DNA of 64,000 nt from Gammaproteobacteria bacterium HGW-Gammaproteobacteria-11 (GCA_002840055.1 PGZJ01000001.1:248001-312000), one strand, 5' to 3'. Numbered from the stretch's first letter, positions 14,688 to 24,707 are shown. Translations and numbers: made by a program. The notes: generated by a model from the sequence alone, not told the origin.

Positions 14688-15572
14688 TCATTCACGGTCC
14701 AGAATCACCAGTTCGGGCAGGCCGCCATTCCAGACCTCCACAAGGCCTTTGTCGGAGTTGATTTCAATCAGCACCGCACAGCAGAAAATACCCACTGGCA
14801 GTATCCTGCAGAGCTTGCTGTTCAGCTCCAACAGAATATCGCGCAGACTGAAACCACGGGCGGTCATCGAGTAGAACACTTCGGCCAGCGGCATGGCACC
14901 AATGGCAGCGGACAGCCCATGCCCGGTAAAGTCACCGAGCAAAATGTGCATGCCTCCCGAAGGACGATAGGCCGCCAGCAGAATGTCACCATTGAACATG
15001 GCAAAGGCCGATTGCAGGTAACGCAGATTCGGTGCATCCAGACTGCCGGCATGCGCCACACGGTCAAAGATGATCTTGGCCAGCGCCTGTTCACGCAGCA
15101 GGCGCTGATGCTGGGTGGTAATCAGATCGCGTTGTTCCTGCAGCGTCTGATGCATCTCTTGCATACGGTTGAACGCTTGAATCTTGGCCTGCAGGATGAC
15201 CGGGTTGTAGGGCTTGGTAAGAAAGTCATCACCGCCAGCCTCGAGGCAATGCACCAGTGCACCGGTTTCCGTCAGACTGGTCAGAAAGATGATCGGTATC
15301 AGGCGTTCATCCGCCAATCTGCGGATCTGTCGGGCCGCCTCAAAGCCGTCCATGACCGGCATCAGGGCATCAAGCAGAATCAAGTGCGGAGACTCGCTCT
15401 GAAAGAAATCCACCGCCTGCTGGCCGTTCTCGGCAACCACCACCCGGTGACCCAATTGCGACACCAGACGACTGAGGATCATGCGGTCGGTCGGATTGTC
15501 ATCCGCTACCAGCACTTTGAGCCTGGAGGCTGGCGTATCCGATAGAGGGCTGCCAACACCTGACTCGGGCAT
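14688..15572 (-). pseudogene. hsbR: hsbR-like response regulator/PP2C phosphatase, cut by prophage
   Basis: The full protein would be a receiver-SpoIIE phosphatase-HATPase regulator of about 550-570 residues that controls the anti-sigma antagonist HsbA. Only 294 codons remain. They hold the receiver domain (about residues 18-135, acceptor D68 in LILLDAL), a coiled-coil linker, and the first part of the SpoIIE/PP2C domain (LLGDFTGHGLSAAIGAMPLAE, VWNGGLPELVI). The frame ends at TGA 14688-14690 exactly where phage-like sequence begins, so the phosphatase active site is incomplete and the HATPase kinase domain is missing. It starts 4 bases after the STAS gene stop, in the fliEFGHIJ operon. Confidence 0.82.
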
Positions 15573-15576
15573 CTTG

Positions 15577-15882
15577 CTACTCGATGTGGAAGAGTTGTTC
15601 GAAGTTGGAAATACCCAACACCTTGCGGACATCGGGGTTGCAGTGGCGAATGCGTATGTCGGCCAGGTCACCACCGGCGTGATCACGCAACAGCAGCAAC
15701 ATGCCCAGGGCAGAGCTGTCTATGTAGTCGGTGTCATGCAAATCAACAATGTAGCGTTGCGGTGACAGACCACTGCGCTCATACGCATCCCTGAAGTCCT
15801 GATGCGCTCCAAAGTCAAAGCGCCCAACCACCTTGATAGTCAACTCCTGACTGTCGTCGGATAACGTGGTTTTAATCGGCAT
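15577..15882 (-). CDS. hsbA: STAS-domain anti-sigma factor antagonist (HsbA-like)
   Basis: A 101-residue STAS protein. The conserved phosphorylation site is in DSSALGML; S56 is the residue phosphorylated in Pseudomonas HsbA. In P. aeruginosa HsbA switches between binding FlgM and a diguanylate cyclase, depending on phosphorylation by the HsbR/HptB branch. Here its presumed kinase/phosphatase gene is the truncated one next door. It lies between fliJ and hsbR, as in other Pseudomonas flagellar clusters. Confidence 0.82.
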   Translation of the reverse strand: MPIKTTLSDDSQELTIKVVGRFDFGAHQDFRDAYERSGLSPQRYIVDLHDTDYIDSSALGMLLLLRDHAGGDLADIRIRHCNPDVRKVLGISNFEQLFHIE

Positions 15883-15955
15883 GAATTCTTCCTTTTGGCC
15901 GGCCTGGCCAATACAGCCAAGACTTATTAATTTCTAGCACAGCCTTTGGGGTCTG

Positions 15956-16411
15956 TCAGGGATTATTTTGTTGCTGGCCATGGGCACGCTGGGACAATTC
16001 ATCCAGCAATTTTTGTTCCTGACGATCAGCCCGTATGCGGGCTTCCTGGCGGTAACGCTCGATCAGTTTGCGCATCGCTTCAAGACGTTGGTAACGCTGA
16101 CGCCACTGCGCCCTGGCGCGTTCAAGACTTTGCTCGTGCCACTTTACGGTCTGCCCCTGCTGCTCAATTGCGGTTTCCATCTGCGCCAGAAACCGCTGAT
16201 AATTGAGCAGCCAGTCACGCCCTACTCCCTGCTGCCCCCGGTTCAACCAACCCTTCTGGTATTCACCGCAGTAAAACTGCAAGTCTTGCAGTCGCGAGCG
16301 CGCATCATCCAACTGACGCTGGCAATCGCCCAGCATGCCGGCGGCCTTGCGTTCCTCCTCCAGCGCCATATCCAGAACCGGCACCAGGCGCCGGATACGG
16401 CTTTCACTCAT
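15956..16411 (-). CDS. fliJ: Flagellar export protein FliJ
   Basis: A 151-residue, almost entirely helical protein ([20 protein letters not shown]...) predicted to form one antiparallel coiled coil, as FliJ does. FliJ is the central stalk of the flagellar type III export ATPase and escorts chaperones. Its start overlaps the fliI stop by eight bases. Confidence 0.88.
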   Translation of the reverse strand: MSESRIRRLVPVLDMALEEERKAAGMLGDCQRQLDDARSRLQDLQFYCGEYQKGWLNRGQQGVGRDWLLNYQRFLAQMETAIEQQGQTVKWHEQSLERARAQWRQRYQRLEAMRKLIERYRQEARIRADRQEQKLLDELSQRAHGQQQNNP

Positions 16412-17753
16412 GGCTCAGCAGCTGTTGCAAGGAAGCCTGGCTGTCGGCCAGATTTACCTTGACCTGCAAACCCTGCTGCAGAAAACCCTGCATCTCGGGC
16501 ATTTTTTCCATCGCCTTGTCGGTCAATGGGTCCGAGCCCACGGCATAGGCCCCGACACTGATCAGGTCACGGCTTTGCTGGTAGCGGGCATAGAGTTGTT
16601 TGAACTGCTGGGCTTTTTGCAGGTAGTCCGGTGCCACTATCTGAGGCATGGCACGGCTGATCGAGGCTTCGATATCAATTGCCGGGTAGTGCCCTTCTTC
16701 AGCCAACCGGCGCGACAACACCACGTGGCCATCAAGAATCGCCCGCGAGGCATCGGCAATCGGATCCTGCTGGTCATCACCCTCGGACAACACGGTGTAA
16801 AAGGCCGTGATTGAACCGCCGCCCTGCTCGGCGTTGCCGGCACGCTCGACCAGTTGCGGCAACTTGGCGAACACCGAGGGAGGATAACCCTTGGTCGCCG
16901 GCGGTTCACCAATCGCCAGAGCAATCTCGCGCTGGGCCTGGGCAAAGCGCGTCAGCGAATCCATCAGCAACAGCACATTCTTGCCCTGATCACGGAAGTA
17001 TTCGGCAATCCGCGTGCAGTACATGGCCGCGCGCAGGCGCATCAGGGGAGCATCATCGGCGGGTGAGGCAACCACCACCGAGCGTGCCATACCCTTCTCG
17101 CCCAGAATCTGCTCGATGAACTCCTTGACCTCTCGACCCCGCTCACCCACCAGCCCGACAATAGTGATATCCGCATCGGTAAACCGGGTCATCATACCCA
17201 GCAACATGCTCTTGCCCACGCCGCTCCCGGCAAACAGGCCAAGCCGCTGGCCACGGCCGACGGTCAGCAGGCTGTTGATCGAGCGAATACCGACATCCAG
17301 CGGTTCGTCAATTGGATGACGCTTGAGCGGGTTGATCACCGGGCCATTCAAATCGACCCAGTCATCGGCCTTGAACAGGCCTTTGCCGTCCAGGGGACGA
17401 CCAATACCATCGACCACACGGCCAAGCATGGCACTGCCCATGGGCAGTTTACCGCCGCCCTTGGAGGGCACTACCCGGGCACCGGGTTGAACGCCCTGCA
17501 GGCTGTCGACCGGCATCAGATAGATCTTGCTACCGGAAAAGCCCATGACTTCAGCTTCAATCTGGCTTGGCCCCTGCGGGGTATCGCTGATGACAATACA
17601 GCGGCTACCAACCGGTGCCTTGCAGCCCTCGGCCTCCAGCGTCAGACCCACCATGCGGATCAAGCGACCCTCCACGACCGGCTCTTCAGGCAGTGTCAGC
17701 ACAGGCAGATAACCTGCCATGCGACGGGCAATACTGATCCGCTCAGACTTCAT
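16404..17753 (-). CDS. fliI: Flagellum-specific ATP synthase FliI
   Basis: A 449-residue F1-type ATPase energising flagellar protein export. Visible motifs are the P-loop [11 protein letters not shown], the Walker B strand [17 protein letters not shown] and the catalytic-glutamate region [11 protein letters not shown]. The start at ATG 17753 ([12 protein letters not shown]) is chosen because upstream residues are translation of fliH in another frame; it overlaps fliH by 11 bases. FliH, FliI and FliJ act together at the base of the export gate. Confidence 0.95.
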   Translation of the reverse strand: MKSERISIARRMAGYLPVLTLPEEPVVEGRLIRMVGLTLEAEGCKAPVGSRCIVISDTPQGPSQIEAEVMGFSGSKIYLMPVDSLQGVQPGARVVPSKGGGKLPMGSAMLGRVVDGIGRPLDGKGLFKADDWVDLNGPVINPLKRHPIDEPLDVGIRSINSLLTVGRGQRLGLFAGSGVGKSMLLGMMTRFTDADITIVGLVGERGREVKEFIEQILGEKGMARSVVVASPADDAPLMRLRAAMYCTRIAEYFRDQGKNVLLLMDSLTRFAQAQREIALAIGEPPATKGYPPSVFAKLPQLVERAGNAEQGGGSITAFYTVLSEGDDQQDPIADASRAILDGHVVLSRRLAEEGHYPAIDIEASISRAMPQIVAPDYLQKAQQFKQLYARYQQSRDLISVGAYAVGSDPLTDKAMEKMPEMQGFLQQGLQVKVNLADSQASLQQLLSHE

Positions 17754-18546
17754 TGTCAGCGTCCGGCTGCAGGCTGATATCCGCCTGCGGCGGCCTGGCC
17801 TGGAGCTCCCGCTGTTGCTCGAACAACTGCTCGGTAATCTGTTGCAGGCGGGTTTCCAGCGTGGCATCAAGTTGACTGTGTTCCGTTTCAATCCGGCAAC
17901 CACCAGGCATCAACTGCTCGTCTTCGAGCAGTCGCCAGTTTTCTTCATGGCGTTCACGCAGCGCCTTGGCTGCTTCAAAATCAACCGGATTGAGGTAAAT
18001 GCGGATATTCTCGGCCCCCATGGGCAAGGCTTTCAGCGCGCCACGCAACACGGCCAGAATCTGGCCTGAGTCCAGCTTCAATTCGCGCTGAATGACCTGA
18101 CGGGCCATGGTTTCCACCAGGTTCAGGAGCATCAGCTCGATCTGTTCATCCTGCTCGTGCATGGGTTCGAGCAACTGCTGCATGAGCTTTTCCAGTTGCC
18201 CAAGGCGGGCATCGAGCGCGCTTTTGCCGGCCTGCTGTGCCTTGGCCTGACCGGCCTGATAGCCGTCCTTTTCACCCGCAGCAAAACCTTCCTTGTAGGC
18301 CTCGTCGCGGATCTGCTCAAGTTCTTCGACAGTAAAGGGTTTGGGTGATTCAACCAGTTCCAGCTCTTCAACAGGCTGGGCGGCTTTGCTTTTGTCTGTC
18401 GTACCGGGCTTGGCTTTATCCAGCGGTACCTGGTGCGGCTCGGCGTCAAAGCTGGGCAGATCCCAGCGGGCAAAGCCCGTGTGCTCTTCACCCCGTAACA
18501 AGTCAGTTTCAGCCGATCTTTCGGCCGTCGCACCCGGCGTTTTCAT
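17743..18546 (-). CDS. fliH: Flagellar assembly protein FliH
   Basis: A 267-residue regulator of the FliI ATPase. The N-terminal 70 residues are disordered. A region with spaced small residues follows ([21 protein letters not shown], the GxxxG-like repeats usual for FliH), then a helical segment and the conserved C-terminal domain ([20 protein letters not shown]). The start is ATG 18546; a TTG three bases earlier is also possible. Confidence 0.92.
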   Translation of the reverse strand: MKTPGATAERSAETDLLRGEEHTGFARWDLPSFDAEPHQVPLDKAKPGTTDKSKAAQPVEELELVESPKPFTVEELEQIRDEAYKEGFAAGEKDGYQAGQAKAQQAGKSALDARLGQLEKLMQQLLEPMHEQDEQIELMLLNLVETMARQVIQRELKLDSGQILAVLRGALKALPMGAENIRIYLNPVDFEAAKALRERHEENWRLLEDEQLMPGGCRIETEHSQLDATLETRLQQITEQLFEQQRELQARPPQADISLQPDADNEV

Positions 18547-18564
18547 CAATCTTTATCCTGTTTA

Positions 18565-19584
18565 CTAGATCATTTCCTCGCCACCCTTACCACCGAGGAC
18601 GATCTCACCTGCGTCTGCCATGCGTCGGGCAATGGTCAGAATTTCCTTTTGCGCCGCTTCCACTTCACTGATACGCACTGGACCTTTGGCTTCCAGGTCA
18701 TCCTGCAGCAGTTCGGAAGCACGCTTGGACATGTTCTTGAAAATCTTTTCCTTGATCGCCTCATCCGCACCCTTGAGCGCGATGATCAGCACTTCCGAGG
18801 ATATCTCCCGCAGCAGGGCCTGGATACCACGATCATCCACGTCTGCCAGGTTGTCAAAGACAAACATCAAATCCTCGATCTTGGTTGACAGGTCCTCGTC
18901 AATTTCACGAATGGCTTCAATCAATTGTGACTCGGTGCTGGTCTCGAGGAAGTTCATGATATCCGCCGTACGCTTGACGCCACCCATATTCGCCCGGGTG
19001 GTGTTGGAATTGCCGGCAAACTGCTTCTCGAGAATTTCGTTCAACTCCTTGAGCGCCGAGGGTTGCACGGTATTCAGCGAGGCCACGCGCAGCAGCACAT
19101 CCAGACGGACCTTGTGATCAAAGTAACTGACCACCTCGGCGGCCATGTCCGGGTCCAGGTAAGCCACGACAATAGCCTGAATCTGCGGGTGCTCATAGCG
19201 AATGACATCTGCCACGGCGCGCGGCTCCATCCATTTCAGGCTATCCAGACCCGAGGTGTTGCCACCCAGCAGGATGCGGTCAACCAGGCTATTGGCCTTG
19301 TCTTCGCCCAGCGCCTGGGTCAGCATTGATCGGATATAACCATCGGCCCCGACACCCAGTCCGGTCTGATCACCCACGGTTTCGATAAAATCACCCATGA
19401 CCTGCTGCACCTGCTCACGGTGTACCGTGCGCATACCGGCCATAGCACTGCCGACCCGCTGCACTTCCTTGGGCCCCATGTGCTTGAGAATGGCGGCGGC
19501 ATCCGACTCGCCCAGGCTCAGTAAAAAAATGGCTGCCTTATCCAGCTTCGACAGCTTTTGTGGACGCTTGGCTTCTTCACTCAT
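18565..19584 (-). CDS. fliG: Flagellar motor switch protein FliG
   Basis: A 339-residue rotor protein. All three domains are intact: N-terminal FliF-binding part, middle domain with EHPQ motif (RYEHPQIQAIVVAYLD), and the C-terminal torque domain with the charged helix (DLMFVFDNLADVDDRGIQAL) that meets the stator. It ends in the Pseudomonas-type tail GGKGGEEMI. ATG 19584 (MSEEAK) is used; ATG 19590, two codons upstream, is equally possible. The gene overlaps the end of fliF. Confidence 0.95.
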   Translation of the reverse strand: MSEEAKRPQKLSKLDKAAIFLLSLGESDAAAILKHMGPKEVQRVGSAMAGMRTVHREQVQQVMGDFIETVGDQTGLGVGADGYIRSMLTQALGEDKANSLVDRILLGGNTSGLDSLKWMEPRAVADVIRYEHPQIQAIVVAYLDPDMAAEVVSYFDHKVRLDVLLRVASLNTVQPSALKELNEILEKQFAGNSNTTRANMGGVKRTADIMNFLETSTESQLIEAIREIDEDLSTKIEDLMFVFDNLADVDDRGIQALLREISSEVLIIALKGADEAIKEKIFKNMSKRASELLQDDLEAKGPVRISEVEAAQKEILTIARRMADAGEIVLGGKGGEEMI

Positions 19585-21295
19585 CGGCATTAATCCATTC
19601 TTTGACTACCTGGGCAACGCGACCGGTATCCTCGGCCAACAGGCCTTTGATCGCATTCAACTGCTGCTCATAACCGGCGCCGGGTGGCGGTAACAGCACG
19701 GCGGCACTGCCAACCGGAGCAGAGAGACTCACACGGTCATCACGCAGATCATCATCCAGACCACCCATGCCACCGCTGGCCATGGGGTAACCGCCACCTG
19801 AACTGGAGCCGGAGTGACTGGTCAGGTTTTTCAGCACCGGACGCAACACACCGAATACCAGTACCAGAATGAAGAGTATACCCAGAACCTGCTTGGCAAT
19901 ATCCCAGAACCAGGGTTGCTCCCATACCGGGATGGCTGGCAGCGGCTCGAGGGTTGCCTCGGCAATGAACGGGCTGTTGATAACGCTGACGCTATCGCCG
20001 CGGCTGGCATCGAAGCCCACCGCGTCCTGTACCAGACGAGTAAGCTGGGCTATATCGGCTTCGGTCAAAGGCGTGCTGGTGCTTTCACCGCTCTGTGGGT
20101 TAACGCTCACCGCGTCATCTACCACAACCGCAACCGACAGACGGCGCAGCCGACCCTGTTGCTGGCGGGTATAGCTGATCTGCCGATCCAGTTCAAAATT
20201 ACGGGTAGCCTGTTCACGGGTATCCTGAGGCGCCGGCGCAATCAGCGGCAGACCGGTATCCGGATCGATAACTTGCTCGGGGACAGTCACAGCACCAGGC
20301 GGCTGGTTGCTCAGTGCGCCGGGGATACCCAGTGGCCCTGCAGCACCACCACGGGCCTCGGTCACTACCTGCTCACTGCGCAGCGCCGACTCCGGGCTGT
20401 ACATTTCGGCAGTCGACTCCACGGCACTGAAATCCACATCAGCCGAGACTTCGGCCTTGTAACGACCACTGCCGATTATTGGCTGCAGGATATTGTGGAC
20501 CCGGCGCGTAAAGGTCTCTTCCATGCGGCGGGTATAGTCCAGCTGGCGACCAGCCGCCGTCAATTCACTCAACTCAGCCTGATCTGACAGCAGATTGCCA
20601 TTCTGATCGACGATGGTGACCTGGTCCTTGCTCAACTCGGGTACGCTGGTGGCGACCAGATTGACGATAGCCATGACCTGCGCTGGCTCCAGTCGGCGAC
20701 CGGCATACATTTCCAGCAGTACCGAGGCGCTGGGCTTGCGGTCGTCACGGACAAACACGGTGGAGCGCGGCATGGCTACATGCACGCGTGCCGACTTGAT
20801 GTTGTAAAGACTGGAAATGGTCCGCGCCAGTTCACCCTCAAGGCCGCGACGGTAACGCGCCGTTTCCATGAACTGGCTGGTGCCCAGACCCTGCTCACGG
20901 TCCATGATCTCGAAGCCGATAATGTTGTCACGCGGCGTGACGCCTGCAGCAGACAGACGCATACGCGCATCGGCCAGATCAGCGCTGGCTACCAGCAAGG
21001 CGCCGGTGTTGGGCTCGATACGGTACTGGATACGGCTCTGCTGCAAGATCTCGACAACCTGATTGGCGTCGTAGGCTTCCATGTTGGTATAGAGGGCTCG
21101 GTAATCCGGCTCCTGGGACCACAGCACTACCGCAAAACCAATCGCTACGCTGGCCGCCAGACCAATCAGCAAACCAAACTGCCGGAGCATTGGCAGTTGC
21201 GACAGGTTATCCAGAAAATTCAACCCCATCAGCGGCTTACGGCCCATTCCCGGCGCAGACCGGGTGGCAGGTGTATTAGGGGTGGCGGTATCCAT
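19577..21295 (-). CDS. fliF: Flagellar MS-ring protein FliF
   Basis: A 572-residue protein forming the MS ring in the inner membrane. It has membrane segments near residues 42-62 and 440-460 and periplasmic ring-building motifs between them (YRALYTNMEAYDANQVVEIL; ARVHVAMPRSTVFVRDDRKP). A C-terminal cytoplasmic tail binds FliG. I prefer ATG 21295 because gaggaaaag lies at ribosome-site distance; an in-frame start 18 bases upstream exists. Confidence 0.94.
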   Translation of the reverse strand: MDTATPNTPATRSAPGMGRKPLMGLNFLDNLSQLPMLRQFGLLIGLAASVAIGFAVVLWSQEPDYRALYTNMEAYDANQVVEILQQSRIQYRIEPNTGALLVASADLADARMRLSAAGVTPRDNIIGFEIMDREQGLGTSQFMETARYRRGLEGELARTISSLYNIKSARVHVAMPRSTVFVRDDRKPSASVLLEMYAGRRLEPAQVMAIVNLVATSVPELSKDQVTIVDQNGNLLSDQAELSELTAAGRQLDYTRRMEETFTRRVHNILQPIIGSGRYKAEVSADVDFSAVESTAEMYSPESALRSEQVVTEARGGAAGPLGIPGALSNQPPGAVTVPEQVIDPDTGLPLIAPAPQDTREQATRNFELDRQISYTRQQQGRLRRLSVAVVVDDAVSVNPQSGESTSTPLTEADIAQLTRLVQDAVGFDASRGDSVSVINSPFIAEATLEPLPAIPVWEQPWFWDIAKQVLGILFILVLVFGVLRPVLKNLTSHSGSSSGGGYPMASGGMGGLDDDLRDDRVSLSAPVGSAAVLLPPPGAGYEQQLNAIKGLLAEDTGRVAQVVKEWINADE

Positions 21296-21338
21296 GTGCT
21301 TTTCCTCAGTCAATCACAACAGCGCAATGAAACAGGGT

Positions 21339-21671
21339 TCAGATAGGCATCTTCATGATGTCTTCATAGGCGGTGATCATCTTGTTACGCACCTGTGTCA
21401 TCGCCTGAAAAGCCACGCTGGATTTTTGCGAGGCGATCATTACCTGGGTCAGATCTATACCCGGTACGCCCCGCTCGTAGCCATTTTGCAATTCACCCGT
21501 CGTGCGCTGCAACTCGCTGACCCGGTCTACGGCCATTTTCAACATGTCGTCAAAGGCTGGCGCATTGGCATTCCGTTCAACGGCAGCAGGCGCCTGGGGC
21601 TTGCCCATGGCTTCCATCTGCATGGAGCGCATCTGCAACATGAGTCTATTGAATTCAACACCTTGGGTCAT
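21339..21671 (-). CDS. fliE: Flagellar hook-basal body protein FliE
   Basis: A 110-residue rod/MS-ring junction protein of normal length. Its C-terminal region ([20 protein letters not shown]) is the conserved FliE signature. It is the first gene of the fliEFGHIJ operon, with a sigma-54 promoter 55 to 71 bases upstream. Confidence 0.93.
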   Translation of the reverse strand: MTQGVEFNRLMLQMRSMQMEAMGKPQAPAAVERNANAPAFDDMLKMAVDRVSELQRTTGELQNGYERGVPGIDLTQVMIASQKSSVAFQAMTQVRNKMITAYEDIMKMPI

Positions 21672-21725
21672 GACTATCTCCGGGCCGCGATTTTTTTGAC
21701 GGCGTGGATTGCGTTGGAGTTAGTT

Positions 21726-21742
21726 AAGCAGGAATGGTGCCA
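21726..21742 (-). promoter_or_regulatory. Sigma-54 promoter of the fliE operon
   Basis: On the minus strand TGGCAC-CATTC-CTGCTT carries the invariant GG and GC at the correct 10-base separation, with one mismatch to TGGCAC-N5-TTGCW. It lies just upstream of fliE. FleQ- or FleR-activated sigma-54 transcription of this operon is established in Pseudomonas. Confidence 0.75.
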
Positions 21743-21780
21743 ACATGCGCATATGCCAGGAAACACGGGGATTGAGCCCC

Positions 21781-21869
21781 GGCCGAGATGGAACTCGGCC
21801 AATCCTAGGAGCTAACGCACTGAGCTCTGGCCAGGCCCCGGCCTGGGACGGTCGAGTTCCATCTCGACC
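21781..21869. repeat. Inverted pair of 20-base palindromic repeats
   Basis: GGCCGAGATGGAACTCGGCC at 21781-21800 and GGTCGAGTTCCATCTCGACC at 21850-21869 are each near-palindromic and are inverted copies of each other, differing only by compensating changes in the stem. A related copy lies at 31745-31762. They sit between fleR and fliE and look like a small interspersed palindromic repeat family that could fold in RNA and stop transcription leaving fleR. Confidence 0.7.
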
Positions 21870-21945
21870 AACGCTGCAAGATGAACGCAAAAGACCGAGT
21901 CGGAACCCGGTCATTCTGTTCTGCGCTTGTAAACAGGCTAGCCGC

Positions 21946-23433
21946 TCAACTGGCGTACAGACTGTTCTCGACATCCAGACCGGCATCCCGCATCTGTGCG
22001 AGTTTGTAGCGCAGCGTACGCGGGCTGATACCCAGCTTGTCTGCAGCTTCCTTGCGCTTGCCACGTTCTGCACGCAGTACATCCATGATCAATTGGTACT
22101 CGCGCTGCCTGACGCCCGCACCCAGGTCAGTGGCTGGCTGACCAGTTGGTAACGGATACCCTGAATCGACAGCACGCATACCCGTCAAATTCTCGACATG
22201 CCTTGACGCTGGCTGGGATGTTGCCGCTACTGGCGCCACCACGTCGGGAACAGGCACAGCGTAATCCGCAGCAGGAACGTTCAAGGCACCGCTGTTCAAC
22301 CCGGCCAGACACAGGTCCTGGGCATGGATCACGCCCCCGGCCTGCAGTATCAGGGCACGCTGTACCGCGTTATCCAACTCCCGGACATTACCCGGCCAGC
22401 TATGCTGCTGCAGCGCCTGACAGGCGTCGTTGGCAAAGCGCACCGCAGACTGATTCATTTTCCGCGTGTGTTTGTCGAGCAGGCGCTGGGCAATCGGCAG
22501 AATATCTCCGGGACGGGTGCGCAGCGGTTGCCACTGCAGCGGGAAGACCCCGAGGCGATAGTACAGATCCTCACGGAAACGCCCCGCGGCCACCTCGGCC
22601 AACAGGTCGCGGTTGGTAGTAGCAATGACCCGGATATCCAACTGGATCAACTTGCGTCCACCGACCCGCTCTACCTCTCGTTCCTGCAGCACACGCAGCA
22701 ATTTGGCCTGCAGGCTCAGGGGCATCTCGGATATCTCGTCGAGCAGCAGTGTACCGCCATTGGCCTGCTCGAATTTACCTGACTGGGCCGCCACCGCACC
22801 GGTAAAGGCGCCCTTTTCATGGCCGAACAACGTGGCTTCCAGCATGTTATCCGGAATCGCCGCACAGTTGATGGCAATGAAGGGTTGCTGTGCGCGCGGT
22901 GAGGTCTGATGAATAAAGCGCGCCAGGACCTCCTTGCCGGTCCCGGACTCACCCGAGATCAATACCGTGGAATCACTGTTGGCCACGCGCGCCGCCAGCT
23001 GTAGCAGTTGCTGACTGCTGGGCTCAACGGCCACCGGACCATCCAGTGGCGCAGCATGCAACTGACCACAGGCATGCTGTGCAACCAGATCCAGCAGGGC
23101 GCGCGGCTCAAAGGGTTTGACCAGATAATCCACTGCGCCGTCACGCATAGCTTCGACAGCCTGTTGAACAGTGCCATAGGCGGTCATCAGCAACACCGGC
23201 AGCTGTGGATAGTCGCGGTGCAGGATACGCAACAGTGAGTGTCCGTCCATGCCAGGCATGTTCACATCACTGACTACCATACTGACCGTCTCACGCTGCA
23301 ATAGCGCCAGCGCTGCTTCGCCATCACCGGCCTCGAGAAATCGGTAACCGGCCAGACTCAGGGTATCCGCCAGCGCTTCACGCAAGGCAGGATCATCTTC
23401 CACCAACAGGATGCGGGGGCGTTGGGCAGTCAT
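21946..23433 (-). CDS. fleR: Sigma-54-dependent response regulator FleR
   Basis: A 495-residue NtrC-type activator. It has a receiver domain (phosphoacceptor D56 in VVSDVNMP), an AAA+ domain with Walker A GESGTGKE and the sigma-54 loop GAFTGA, and a C-terminal Fis-type helix-turn-helix (KRKEAADKLGISPRTLRYKL). FleR, phosphorylated by FleS, activates class III flagellar genes (basal body, hook, rod). It overlaps fleS by four bases. Confidence 0.93.
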   Translation of the reverse strand: MTAQRPRILLVEDDPALREALADTLSLAGYRFLEAGDGEAALALLQRETVSMVVSDVNMPGMDGHSLLRILHRDYPQLPVLLMTAYGTVQQAVEAMRDGAVDYLVKPFEPRALLDLVAQHACGQLHAAPLDGPVAVEPSSQQLLQLAARVANSDSTVLISGESGTGKEVLARFIHQTSPRAQQPFIAINCAAIPDNMLEATLFGHEKGAFTGAVAAQSGKFEQANGGTLLLDEISEMPLSLQAKLLRVLQEREVERVGGRKLIQLDIRVIATTNRDLLAEVAAGRFREDLYYRLGVFPLQWQPLRTRPGDILPIAQRLLDKHTRKMNQSAVRFANDACQALQQHSWPGNVRELDNAVQRALILQAGGVIHAQDLCLAGLNSGALNVPAADYAVPVPDVVAPVAATSQPASRHVENLTGMRAVDSGYPLPTGQPATDLGAGVRQREYQLIMDVLRAERGKRKEAADKLGISPRTLRYKLAQMRDAGLDVENSLYAS

Positions 23434-24665
23434 GACAGTTCCTCCAGACCAGTGGCCTTGGCCGTGCTGCAGAGCAGCGGCAGCAGTACTTCGGCACAGG
23501 TGCCGCGGCCGGCCTTGCTACGCAGGTAAAAGCTGCCACCGTGGGCTCTGGCAACCGACTTGACGACGGAAACGCCCAGACCGGTGCCCTGGGCCCGCGT
23601 GGTAAAGAAGGGTTCGCCGATCTGCGCCAGTTGCTCGGTTGTCATGCCGCAACCGGCGTCGACCACAGTCAGACTCAGCTGGCCTTCAATCAGCCGCGCG
23701 CTGACCTTCAGACGGGCCTTGTCACCGCCGGCCTGAATGGCATTCTCGATCAGATTGATCAACGCCCCGGTCAGGGTTTCACGATTGCAGCGCAGTTGCT
23801 GACCGGGTGCGCACTGATTACGCCAGAGGCACAGCGCGCCAGCTTGCTCGACCAGCGGTTCAGCTTGCTGACGCAGATTACTGAACAGGGTCTCGACATC
23901 CAGCAGGTCCTCCATTGGCAGATCGCCCTTGGCAAACAGCAGCATGTCACGTACTTGATGTTCAATGGTTTGCAGCCGTCCGCTCAGGCGTGCAGCAAAG
24001 CGCTGCCGATGCAGACTGGGGAGGCTTTCGTCGTGCAGATGACTGGCATAGAGCATGGCCGTGGACAGCGGCGTGCGTATCTGATGCGCCAATGAAGCAA
24101 CCATACGCCCCAATGCCGACAACCGCTCATGCCGGGCCAGCTGCGTTTGCAGCTGACGGGTTTCTGTCTGGTCGTTGATCAGTATCAACTGGCCCGGCTC
24201 ACCCATCAGCGAACGGGTCGCCAGTGACACGCGGCGACCACTGCGCAGGGATACCTCGTGGTAATCGTCATCACGGGGGGCAAAGCGCTCACGGATCAGA
24301 TCACGCCAGAGTTGACCTTCCAGCGGCTCACCAAGCAGATCCCTGGCTGCCGGGTTGGCTTCTCGAACGACACCATTGCCATCCAGTACCACTACCCCGC
24401 CGGGCAACAGATCAAGCAGGTTCTGCAAACGCGACGCAAGGCAAGCGCGCTCCGCCAATTCGCGGCTACGTTGAGCGCGCACATCCTGCAGTTGCTGTTT
24501 GAGCGAATCAACCTGCTGCTGCAGCAGAGCCTGGGAATCGGCCAGTTGACCGGACATCTGCCTGAGCAGTTCATGGGCGTGGGCCAACTGTGCTTCATCC
24601 TGCTGCCGCAGTGATTGCGACAGATCGGATAAGGCCACCGGCGATGACTGAGCGGACAACGACAT
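23430..24665 (-). CDS. fleS: Sensor histidine kinase FleS
   Basis: A 411-residue cytoplasmic kinase without membrane segments. It has an N-terminal coiled coil, a PAS domain (about 75-180, LLDLLPGGVVVLDGNGVVRE), an H-box with the phosphorylated histidine (SLAHQIRTPL) and a GHKL ATPase domain (LINLIENAIQAGG, VVDAGCGMT, GTGLGVSVV). It is the partner of FleR, with which it forms an operon behind a sigma-54 promoter. Confidence 0.93.
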   Translation of the reverse strand: MSLSAQSSPVALSDLSQSLRQQDEAQLAHAHELLRQMSGQLADSQALLQQQVDSLKQQLQDVRAQRSRELAERACLASRLQNLLDLLPGGVVVLDGNGVVREANPAARDLLGEPLEGQLWRDLIRERFAPRDDDYHEVSLRSGRRVSLATRSLMGEPGQLILINDQTETRQLQTQLARHERLSALGRMVASLAHQIRTPLSTAMLYASHLHDESLPSLHRQRFAARLSGRLQTIEHQVRDMLLFAKGDLPMEDLLDVETLFSNLRQQAEPLVEQAGALCLWRNQCAPGQQLRCNRETLTGALINLIENAIQAGGDKARLKVSARLIEGQLSLTVVDAGCGMTTEQLAQIGEPFFTTRAQGTGLGVSVVKSVARAHGGSFYLRSKAGRGTCAEVLLPLLCSTAKATGLEELS

Positions 24666-24707
24666 AGGGATTCCCCTGAATACAAAGAGTGCGTTTCAGG
24701 AGTTACA

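Larger units (their letters stand above)
1..14690. mobile_element. Mu-like transposable prophage (BcepMu type), terminal part
   Basis: This is one end of a replicative transposing prophage. The hallmark genes are a DDE transposase, an ExeA/MuB-type ATPase, a BcepMu gp16-family regulator, a CI-like repressor, DUF3164, GemA, Mor and a lysis cassette. As known for BcepMu, and unlike Mu itself, the transposition operon runs towards the nearest phage end while repressor and lysis genes run the other way towards the structural genes, which lie left of the window. The right boundary is inferred: host coding sequence begins by about 14,690, and a terminal CA dinucleotide fits either 14,680 or 14,690. 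The other phage end is outside the window, so neither the target-site duplication nor the exact length can be seen. Confidence 0.88.

Noticed and set aside
14661..15545. Long plus-strand frame opposite the truncated hsbR gene
   Set aside because: It is rich in His, Gln and Arg, as expected for the complement of a GC-rich gene. The minus-strand frame has clear receiver and phosphatase motifs.
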